Shown piece by piece: positions 1 to 11,000 of a stretch of 64,000 nt of DNA. The DNA is taken from the NCBI GenBank assembly GCA_945859605.1, contig OX243811.1, forward strand, positions 40,586,033 through 40,650,032. The letters run 5' to 3'. The notes under the pieces were generated by a model. It did not search any database. It had not been told where the DNA came from and was given only the letters and a program-made list of their open reading frames with translations. Both the position numbers and the translations under genes were made by a program. Within the stretch, counting starts at the first letter, position 1. Each line of letters begins with the position of its first letter. This stretch comes from Lumbricus rubellus (lineage: Eukaryota > Annelida > Clitellata > Crassiclitellata > Lumbricidae).

Positions 1-405
1 GGCGGGTCAGGCTATAAGACGACGAGGAAATTCGATGAAACAATTGAAATGGCCTGCCGAGTAAATAGGCCTAACGGTTGAATCCACCCTCTTATAGAAT
101 ATTGCTCTAGTTTCATTTCCTCTTCAGACTTTGACCTAGCACTAGGCACTGTAGGCAGGCTATTTATAAAGCATGCAGCAATGCTGTAGGCACACTAATA
201 AAAATTCAACTATTTAGAAAGCATTTGGCCTAGCAACGCGTGTGACTCAATTTTAAACTGGTATGACATAATTATTAATAGACTATAATATTATATTTTC
301 ACAGCTGATGTCAGTGTGATACACTGTGCCTAGTTGCTGCAAGATAAATGCAGGTATAAAGACCATAGTTAATCAACATTAGCAATAGTTTGTAAACAGA
401 GCCTT

Positions 406-1131
406 TTAAACTTTTTTCTTGAAGGTACATACACTATTTACCCTCTTCACATCATCTGACAGAGAATTCCATAAACGAGGACCTAGAATTCGGAAGCTAT
501 TAAAGCGACAGGAGGTACGGGCAAAAGAAACAACATAATTACTCGAACCACGAGTATTAAACGAGTGAAATTGAGACACAGTCATAAAATAATTTTTAAA
601 TATTGGGGGTAAGAGATTAATTCCAAATTTGTACATAAGGGCGACAATAGACAAATAGCACAGGTCATAAATTTTGAGAATATTAAGTTTACTTAGAATA
701 AAGGGTTGGAATGGGCTAAATAGGGAGAGTGCGAAATGACACAACATGCCGCTTTTTGAAGCTTTAGAATTCGGTCTAAGTTGCAGGTTCTGTAAGGAGA
801 AGCCCAAACAACACAACAGTAATTAATATACGGTTCTAGTAAGGTATGGTATAAAAGCTTCAATTTTTCAGTAGGTAGCACATGCCCGACCTCACGTAAA
901 ATGCCCAAAACCTTGAACACTTTGTTGGTGACCATGTCTACATGTTTATTCCATTTGAGAATTTCAGTAATAATAACACCAAGAAATTTGGTTTCACGTA
1001 CACGGGGGAGATGCACATCATTTACACCCAATTATGTCGAAATCAGATTATATAGTATTTTAGCTACGTTGGCAATTTCCGTAACCTTCCTAACGCCGTT
1101 GCTTGTAGGTATCAATTACAGGGACAACTAG
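406..1131 (-). mobile_element. 3' end of a non-LTR retrotransposon (jockey/CR1-like reverse transcriptase C-terminus), frameshifted
   Basis: Two overlapping minus-strand reading frames join into one reverse-transcriptase tail. The upstream frame (693-1031) has the thumb-region pattern FLGVIITEILKWNKHV followed by LLYHTLLEPYINYCCVVWAS, typical of LINE polymerases. The downstream frame (406-816) has the usual end of these proteins, with HSFNTRGSSNY and GPRLWNSL followed by a short basic tail. The switch of frame falls near 700, so the copy cannot make a full protein. The 5' part of the element (endonuclease and RT core) is missing. It lies downstream of the first lectin gene. Clade assignment is tentative; LINE identity is firm. 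Confidence 0.8.
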
Positions 1132-1333
1132 CGTTGGTAGACAAATACAATAACTGCCAATCAAGAAACTTGCGAAGATTATAATTACTTAAAGGCGTGA
1201 ACTGACTTCAAAGAAATGAACTTAAACTTGGATGTGAAGGTTGCTTTCTAGACTGCAGAGAGAATGTATGAAGCAGAAAGCAGCCTTCTTCCAGGGTGTT
1301 AGAGGCGTTGAGCAACCGACGAAATAACCGACA

Positions 1334-1447
1334 TCCTCACCTACATGTATCTCCATGCCGTCTCGTACGTCTCTTTTAAGTAGTAGGCTATCCTCACCTA
1401 CATGTATCTCCATGCCGTCTCGTACGTCTCTTTTAAGTAGTAGGCTA
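1334..1447. repeat. 57-bp perfect tandem duplication
   Basis: The 57-base unit beginning TCCTCACCTACATG at 1334-1390 is repeated immediately at 1391-1447 with no visible difference. Because 57 is a multiple of three, both strands stay open through it, but nothing indicates that it is coding. The perfect identity implies a recent slippage or duplication event. Confidence 0.85.
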
Positions 1448-1654
1448 AAGTATGTGGAAGTGGACATCTAAGATAGTGAACAATCTTGCAGTGGACATAT
1501 ATTAAGTAGTGAACATTGTTGTAGCTAAACAATTTCACGGTTTTTAAATTCAATTACAAAAAATGTCATGACCTAGAAAATGTTTGTTTGCGTTTCGATA
1601 GGTGTTTTTCTTCTTCTATAACTTCACTCGACTAATTTAACTTGTAAATTGTTA

Positions 1655-1795
1655 TGACCAATCATCCATATGACCAAAAAGCCATATGACCAAAAGACCA
1701 TATGATCAATGGTCATATGACCAAAACGCCCTATAGGCCCTATGACCAATCATCCATATCACCGATCATACTATGACCAATGGTTCGTACACCGC
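1655..1795. repeat. Minisatellite-like cluster of CATATGACCAAAA units
   Basis: Short degenerate units around CCATATGACCAAAA recur about seven times, some in inverse orientation (GGTCATATG). The core CATATG is self-complementary, so the cluster can fold back. It sits in the 3' flank of the first lectin gene. No gene is visible from about 1132 to 2085 other than this cluster and the 57-bp duplication. Confidence 0.6.
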
Positions 1796-1865
1796 GGACT
1801 TAATTAAACCTGGATTGAAGTTGAACCACAAATTTCTCAATGCACAAAGCTTCTTTGGGCTTTTG

Positions 1866-1876
1866 ATCTTTATTGC
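1866..1876 (-). promoter_or_regulatory. Candidate polyadenylation signal of lectin gene 1
   Basis: On the minus strand AATAAA occurs about 215 bases after the stop codon of gene 1. The same signal is kept in the equivalent position of unit 2 (about 16050-16056). I did not find it in units 3 to 7, so those may use another site. Confidence 0.35.
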
Positions 1877-2085
1877 ATTGTTAGTACGTAGGCCTAAGCC
1901 TATTATGGCGATGGAAATTGCATTAGTAAATAGTAACTAGTAACTACCGATTGTCTATAATAGCATACGGTGCTTTTTTGTCAGGTCTAGCGTTGGGTGC
2001 AGTTGTAGCAGACTAGCAGTAAGCCCTAATGGCATCTCGTCTTTGTGCAGAGTTTGTCGACCCATCGTTCTGGTTCGTTAAACAA

Positions 2086-5000
2086 TCAGATGATTTCGTT
2101 GACCCGTGTCCACCAATCCCATCCACCAGCGCTGACCAGGTCGCAGTTGGCTCCACGTGGAAGATAATTCATCTCACACGTCTGACCATTTGAGAAGTAA
2201 TTCACCGAATCGCAACCTGTTGTTGATTTACACGAACCGATGCATTGCAGAGCGGAGCGTTTCCTCTGCAGGACGACTGTTCCGTTTGTCATCAGTCTCT
2301 GGTCCGCGTTTTTCATCCAGCGATCAGCTGTGGTGAAAAATAATTTATAGGCCTACTTTAAGTTTTCGGCATGGCGGTTAGACCAACTTCCCAATATTTT
2401 ATAGGCAGGTTGGCCAGAGAGAGTATATAATTTTAAGTTTTAACAGCATCAGGGTAATGAAGGAATGTATGTGGTATGGAAACACAGTATATGGAGATAG
2501 GACGTTGCTTAGTAGAGAGGCTAGTCGAGAGCCTGTGGCTAGTTCTAGGCGGTCTGTGAGGCAGCCAAACTGCTTGGAGGAATCTGAATATAGAGAAAGG
2601 ATGCGAGAGAAACGGGGCACTCTGACTGAGCAGTGGGCACTCTCACTCGGGACTCGGCGTTGGGCACTTGGATCCGGAGGAAGAGTCGACTAACATCGTG
2701 ACTGTGACTACGTGAAAAGATTGTAACGTTATAGTTCTTTTGTACCGTACGTGCCTTCAATTCAATATTATATGGATCTATTTTGTAATGCAGTATATTG
2801 TCTTCTTTCTTAGCTTGTACTTCCCCCAACTCTGGTATAGACTACTCTCATCGCACAATCAAGAAGCGTTATACAAATGCAACACAAAATCCGCTTACAA
2901 CCACATTACATTGAATTTGAAAATACACCGGTTCTTCGATAGAAACATAAAAATAGATTCACATGCATTTACATTCACGCAGTATTTCTAATTAGTCTAC
3001 ATACAGTGGTGATATCATCCTAATAAGTATTGCAATCGATTATCTGGTGTAAGTAATATAATCGATTATTTGGCTTTAACCTTCTCTATAGCCTAAGATT
3101 CTCTCCTTCCTTTGTAAATTGAACCAACAAGGATCGACACAACTAGAATCTTCTCCACCCAATTCATTCCTCCTTAAAACCCTAAGAGAAGACTTCTTTT
3201 CTTGTATGCTGATAACCGTCGCCTACATGAGTTCTTGATTCTCATAGGTTGATTTCTCCGTCACCGCCATATAACCACGCCTTGCGGTTTACTGCAGCAT
3301 TCGATGCAGTCAAGACTATAAATTGCTATTTCTAGCAGAGGCATATCCACGAAGAGGGGGCTAGCCTGGCCTCTACCCATTTAGAGATTTGCACAGAACG
3401 TGGCCCATTCATCAGCAATTGAGGCTTTTATAGCACATTTCTTGGGTGAAAAGCTAGAAAAAGATCGTCAGATTTTTGAGGAGAATGAGCAAGGACAAAC
3501 ATTTTTGACCTCCTCTTCCAAACTTTCTGCATCAGCCACTGATATCTAGTGTATTATCCTGGCCACTCCAATTAGACTATTCACCACTTGAGAATTGACT
3601 AGCTTATTCTCTTACTCAAATTAATAATTAAATAACATAAAGAAACAGTTTATGTGATAAGCATTTATCGCTATAGTTACAACTGGCTGACCAAAGTCAC
3701 TCCGAGGTCTACTTACTTTGTCTCACTTGTCTAGCATAGACTTCCACTTCGCAGAGCGTCAAGTAACCAGCTCCATTGACCGGTTGTTGAACGATCACGT
3801 ATTGACCGGAATTGGTGTTTGGATTGCACTGGAGATAGAGCCTAGCTCCTTTGGCAGCCTTCGACGGGTACTGACCACAGAGGGGATAGCATCCTCTCAC
3901 CGGTGCTTCGGCACTGTTTGTCACCCCGACAATGAAGTAGTCTAAACGATTACCTAAAATGAATATAATAATATGTTGATGGTGCATATTCATTCAATCG
4001 TTCATGTTGAGAGCACATTCGCAAAGGCAATATAGCAGCAAATTGTTACGATCTTTCAGTATTCTTTTTCTCACTTTGAATGGAGATTCTTTAAGCAGTC
4101 GGAGTTTCTCGAATTTTTCCTCCAGCGGCTGAGACATTTTCAGCGAATGAACTTTCGAGCGAGTACTGCGCTTTATATTCACTTTCTTACGCACACATAG
4201 TGCGTCTCACCCGGGAAAATGTTTGTTCTTAACCTACAGCGCTCATCCGTCTCTGGCTTAAGATCCACCAATAGGTAACCGAATGGTGCCATAGTTGCAT
4301 CTGCGAATGCTTCTATCATGAAATTTGATTTGCCGGGAACCTCTGTCTGGCCAAATTTGCTATTTGTGTGGAATATCTGACGTTTTTGAAGAGAACAAAG
4401 TAATGTGCATTCAGACTTATGGTTCTTGTATGTTTTTCACTGTAGAATAGATTTTGGTTTAGGTATAGAAAGGAAACATTCATACGATGACTTATCTTTG
4501 TAAATAGTTTGGTTACTCGCTCGTCCGCTTCGCTCATAAGATCGTCCAATAGCAGAAGCGTTTTCTGCTTACCGTCGAAAATATTCAAGTCGGGCAGTCC
4601 TTCATGGAATTGCATTTGCGAATATTTGTCGAATATTTCTTGATATATTCCATATCACCAAATAATATTTTCTACAGCCGGTTTGACCATATATTCCAAA
4701 TGGTCTATAAATCGTAAAGTGATTTGCGTTTTACCACATCCTGAAGGTCCGCTAACAATAGCAGAGAATGGATGTTGCCATGTCGGATTCATATTGAAGA
4801 GTGAGTCTTTGTCGTACTGCGATACATTTTTATGCCACAAATATTCTCACAGTTCCGAGTATGGGTTCTTTGCATAAGATGCAATCCTTGGCTTCGTCTG
4901 CACACTTTTCGCACATAACTACGTGCGCACATGGAAGAAGCAACGTTTGTACTTGTTTCTCTTTACAAGCCATACAAATTAAAGCCTTTCTCAACTTTTC

Positions 5001-8000
5001 GTTCTCTGTTTTAAGACGAATGACATCATACTTCATCGGTTTTTCATTCCCAATTGATAAAATTTCACTTTCACAGATGACGCAATTACACTTGTAATTA
5101 CCACAAACATCCATTTCGCATTTGGAACTAGAAGGACACATATTTGCTAAGCAATTATTTTTGAAAAACTGACATCGAAATGCGAAATTTGTCATTTTAA
5201 TAGTTTAAAATGTATTGTTCATGCGATTGATACTATTTTTAGGCGATTTACAAAATGTTGTTGTGTTTGGTGGATTAGTGTGTGTGTGTGTGTGTGTGTG
5301 CGAATTAGTTATAGAAATTAATATTGTGTGAAGAATTAGGTATGACAATAGCAGAATAAGATAATGGATTGGACTTTACGCTGAGCTAGAAAGAGCGACA
5401 TTGTTTGAAATACTCCAGACGACCTTTGGAGTTTACAGATAATGGATTGGACTTTGCCCTGATGACGCCAGATTCAGCTTCAGTGTCTGAGATAGGTTCA
5501 GGGTCTGATGGGAAACGAGGAAGGACTGGGGTACAAGACAATAGTCTACTACTTGCAGTTCGTGCAAATGGGACCAAGAGCGGAGCAGAACGGAGAGGAC
5601 GGTGGCCTTGGGTACTTGTGGAGCAACAATATATACATGTTGTATAATTGTACATATAACAGTATAGATGCTTTGTGTCTGTAACACCATATAGACCCAA
5701 TCGTATTACCATTAGGCTTACGTCCATTCACTAATTAATATGACGTCAAAACTGTGAAAGTTTTAGTTTGTCGTTGACACTGTATTTTAACCTACGTGTT
5801 TCATGAGAAAATATCCTAAGGCTTGAGTTCCTTCAGGGGCTTCAACACAAGTGGTGTCTTTGTTATTGCTAAACTCGCTCGGGTCCTTATAAACATTTCG
5901 TGAGAATTATAGGGAACTGAATAACGTTATTATTATCAGCTCTTCATGAATTGCGCAGCTTCTTCACTTCAAACTTTAAGGCCCAATTCTTATCGCAGTG
6001 TTTACGAAAATTTACCCTAATAGGCCAACTTCTAATCTTGAGAAGTTGATTAGGACATAGTAATCGTAATCGTATATCCTCGAGATTTTTTCACTGCAGA
6101 AAAAGAAAGCGAAGAGAAGTCATATAATGGGATTGGAGACACGTTTAATGTCATGCACATAGCCTACACGCTTGCATGCGTTATGCATTATTGTTCTAGT
6201 TTATGCAGGGTTTCAAGTATGCCACTCATAGCTTTTTCCATCTAGATCTAGGGTTTTTGATCTTGTCTAGGTTTCTAGTCTTGGCAATCCTGGGAATCAG
6301 TGGCGTAGCTAGTTTTTCATGGGCCCTTGTGCAGAGGACATTCATAGGCCCCTGTTTGGCCTTGCAAGGCCGGTGTCCTTGCGTTCTTGCAATCAAGATT
6401 CCCAAAACTAATCAATGACTCTTGGTAATTAGGCCTAGGACATGCAATATAACTCACTCACAGAATAAACATGAATGCTGCACGAATGATACAGATCAAC
6501 TAGAGTATTATAATTGCAGTGATTTAGTCGAATTTAAAATCTATCATGATGCATACTTGTTCACTTGTTCCTAAAACGATGTTCTGGAATCGTAGAGTTT
6601 TCTTTCTAGCCTTTTATTCAGCAAAGATTTTAATCGTCTATTAATTCTGGTCCATGATTTACAGTCTTCATACCAAACACGGCATAATCATCAAGTTTTT
6701 CATAATACCCAAAAATAGTTTTATCAATATTCCCGGCCAGTGCAAAAAATAGGGACAAATAGCCTGCGCGAATCATTATGGGAATTATTGGACTCTGATC
6801 CATGCGAGATCACTTTGGTGTCTCGTTATTTTGAGATGAGACTCCGTGAGAGCTGAGACAAGTTGAGAACAGTAGGCTATATAAATTGTAGAATAACGTG
6901 GAATTGTGATCCACGTGAGGTTTGACTGTAAAGAGGTGAAAAGAAGACTTGAACTACATTTGAGCCTAAGAAAGACAAACAAGGCTTGAACCACCTCAAA
7001 CCCCAGTAATTCTCGCCATCAGGGCCTGATTAAGCAATATGGGGGCACTGTTCGGGAAATTAGTGGGAACCCTGTTCGGGAAATTTTTGCGGATATTAAA
7101 ATTTTTTGGAAAATCATACCATTTCATCCGCCAATAAAGTTGTGATTACTTTTTTTGTTTTAGTCATCTGGCGAAATTTTCGGGAAAATAGTCGTTTGGT
7201 TGAAATTTCCTCCTAAAAAAATTTGTTTCCACATTTGTGGGACCCCTAAAGTGTGGGGGCCCCTGTTCGGCCGAACATGTTGAACATGCCTAAATCCGGC
7301 CCTGCTCGCCATGGTTGAGTGAGATGTCATGTCACTATTATACCATATCCAGCAAATGACCGGACTACATAATGCATGCTTGTGACAAGTAGGCTACGAA
7401 GTTTCTGTGGGGCACCGTTTAATTGCAATACACGATGAGACAGATAGACGGGCATACAATTATCACAGTTATATATCCTAGATAGCAAATAGGCACGCCA
7501 TTTCCCTTAGCATCGAAAAGCAAATCAGCGAAATCCAAATCTTATGCCGGTATGATTAGTTTCATGTTCTCATCTTAAAACTGTATTCGACCTATAATAC
7601 CACATTATCGTTCACACATACTAACGTCATCTTGCAATTTGACCGTCATGACTCTAAATTAATATCAGTCAAGTAACGAATTAAGGCAAGTGTGTTCACA
7701 AAAACTACATCTGTCACGAAATAATGATAATTACTAATTTGGTCAGGTTAATAATTCAAATCTCTGTGGGCCCTTGGAGGTCGTGGGTCCGTGTGCTTTG
7801 CACACATTGCACACATGGTATTTGTATGTGCTCTTGTTATAGCGCCCCTTCAAGCTCGTCTACTCAGAGGCGCTCCCGAATGCAGAGCGAACACTGCATC
7901 GGAGTTTCACGCCGAAGCGCTGAGCAATTGTGAGTGAAGGACTTGCCCAAGGTCCTTACGCGGCGAGATGGATTCGAACCTCGAACCCTCAGGCTCCAAG

Positions 8001-11000
8001 GCAACGACGCCACCACTACACCACCGCGCCCCACTGTTGGGAACTGAACACTAAAAAGTCCTTTTTATGTTGTGCAAGAGATCTTCACGGAATGGGCTTT
8101 CGGTAGGGTCTTATAGGGTACGTACCGTCACTTGGCGAGTCGCCTCGATTGGTGATGACGATGCTCTTGATGTACATTGGCAGACCAAGGTCAACTCGCC
8201 ACCAATTGGGTAAACCTCCAACGTCGTTTATATGCGAGCAAAAACCATTCATTGCATTCGTATCATTGTTTCCGTCGACGGCCTTAGCTGCCGTGTAGGA
8301 CGAATAGGTTGAACTTTGCGTCGCTGGACGACCAAGGGCAACGTTGACGTCTGCTGAGCTAACTGTGGAGAAGTTAATAGCACACACAAGTATAGACCTA
8401 TTATTTTACGCGTTCAGTAAGGCAGAGGTTCTCAACCTTTTCCCGCGCGCGACACACCTAAACTCTGAATTTTACCATCGCACCATCAGATTATAGTTGA
8501 AAGGTGAAGGACGAATGCGCATAGAACTATAAACAGATGAAAGTTTATTTTATTATCACAATAAGCTGCTGATGACGGGTGGCCATAATATCCAGGGTGT
8601 CCATAACCCCTCGGGTGACCCTAAGGTTAGTGAGCATTTTTAGATGCGCGCATTAAAAGTTGTTTATATCAATATTATGTTTCAATCAATCAGTCAATCC
8701 AGTTTATTGTACGCTATTTCAATAAATTTCATATGCATGGACAAAAAATACAATTCCAATGTTTGTATGTTGCACTTGTTATAGCGCCCCTTCAAGCTAC
8801 CTACTCAGATGCGCTCCCGATGATACAAACGAAGGAATAAAGATAGTAGGAAAAATACTAAACAATCTAAGATATGCAGATGATACCACACTACTAGCGG
8901 GAAGAAAAGATGATCTCGCGGAACTCATACGAAGACTAAAGAAGGAAAGAGAAAAAGCAGGGTTGTATTTCAACATCAAAAAGACTAAGATAATGACCAC
9001 AGCAGAATGGGATACATTCGAAATGGATGAAGAGGAAATAGAGGTGGTGACAAGTTTCTCGTTTTTGGGCTCAATGGTGGAGAAAGAGGGAAGATGCGAT
9101 TCAGAGGTGAGGCGGAAAATTTCAATGGGCAAAGCTGCAATGCAGGGGATGGATAAGATATGGAGGGACATGCATGTGAGCTTACAGACAAAGACGAGAT
9201 TAGTCAAAGCAATGATTTTCCCCATAGTGCTATATGGAAGCGAGACGTGGACGAAGTCGAAGGCGTTGGATAACAACATTGCTGCGTGTGAAATGTGGAT
9301 ATGGAGGAGGCTGCTGGGGCTATCGTGGAGGAGAGAAGGACAAATGAATCTGTGATCCAGGAGATAGGGCAACTAAGAGGGGATATGTCAGTGCTGCAGA
9401 GGATCATCAAACAGAAGCTGGTGTATTTCGGTCACGTGATGCGCACGGATGGACTGGAGAAGGCGATGATGCTGGCGTGTGGAGAGGGTGCGAGGAGAAG
9501 AGGACGACCGAGGACAAGATGGATAGAAGATATACACAGGACGACAGGAATGAATCTGGAATGCAATGCAGAACAGAATGGAGTGGAGAAGGCTCGCCAT
9601 GACAGTCGCCAGAGTTCATCGAACAACAAAGAGAGTGATTAATTGCATATGTCTATCAATGCGCATTGCGCAGTTATGATCGCCGCGGTTATGATCGTGC
9701 GCGGTTTTTAAAATACGCGGTTTTGTGTGCGCAGTTTTGTTCGCGGATACCCGTCGCGAGCATGTTGAAACCGTTTTATAAACGTCTCAAACTCGCGGAC
9801 TACTCTATATAGTCACTCACACATTCTGACTGTAGCGGAGACCGGCAATGCAGGGCCGGATTAACAAAATATGTGGGGGCCCTGTTCAGTAGAACTGTGG
9901 GGCCACAAGCCCACAACCTTACAGAGAGACGACAAAATGACACAAAACGTGTTGTAGGCCTATTCAACGAATCAACATTCGTCTTTTATTAATTCACTAC
10001 TTCTATTGTTTGCAATATCAACTTAGGCCTATGTCTTTTAGTAGTCCAATCTAGTGTTAAAGTATACATCTCTTACGGCTTAAGAATATAATTATAATTA
10101 TATTCTTAAGCCGTAAGAGATGTATACTTTAACACTAGATTGGACTACTAAATAATAAATTACTATTACTAATAATTATTAGAGTGATTCATGGTCAGAC
10201 ATTTGTTCTAACCAAGGCATAGCGATGCCATAGCCAGTGCACTGGTAGGCCTACAAGCAAAAAGCGCAGAAGCGATTTTATGCCCCAAATAAATTCTTGG
10301 CAGAGAAAATTTCTGGCAACTTTGCGGCATGACAAATGATTTTTGCCAGGGTATTTTCCCTGGTGTAGCACCGCCAAGTATAAACAGATATTTCGGCGCT
10401 TTCATCAGTGGTAGACCCTGGCTCAAGCTCCATCCTACCAATGTAAGCTCCAGGGCTTTTTTAACGTGCAGTTGTACACAAAACGTGCAGTTCTAAATGG
10501 ATTTGTGCAGTTGTAGAAGCACTTCTGCACAGTTGAAAGTTTTGAAACTAGCAAAAATGGTCGTTGTCCTCCAATAAGAAGTACTTTAACCTACTATGGG
10601 GGATAAGAAAGGAAAAAGGAGTTGTGCAATTCTAAAAATTCCTTAAAAACAGTCCTGGTAAGCTCTTCACTTCAGTTTCTGTCTCTCTGCACAGGCCACC
10701 TTTCACTGCGCTCAGCTACATGTACGCGTGGAGACTTTCTTGCCACTTTCCGCGTACTGTCACCTTGCATCGAAGAACATACCTGGTATTGGATCCAGGT
10801 ATCTGGAATAGCCTCCCTGTGGGTCTCATCTCGCGTCCCCATGCTCTTTCTTTCGTCTTAAGATTTTTCTTTATACCGGGCCAGGGCCTGTGTTGGGAGC
10901 GCCTCTGATTAGCTTTCTCTAATAAGCGCTATATAAATTTTTGCAATTCATTGTTTGAATTAAAAAAAACCGAGTGCATGTATACTGAGCCCTCCTCCAA

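Noticed and set aside
3718..3945. Plus-strand frames opposite lectin exons (also 18779, 37680, 46872, 36612, 59302)
   Set aside because: Shadows of the real minus-strand exons; they recur only because the exons are duplicated.
5386..5731. Overlapping frames of 60-113 codons
   Set aside because: Frames are open on both strands, with no recognisable domain and no conserved equivalent in the other units.
7930..8032. tRNA gene candidate (B-box GGTTCGAATCC)
   Set aside because: The cloverleaf is incomplete and the sequence continues into a conserved SINE body; the same holds at 49436 and 52258.
8797..9629. Minus-strand frames of up to 191 codons opposite the RTE LINE
   Set aside because: Antisense shadows of the reverse transcriptase; no domain resemblance.
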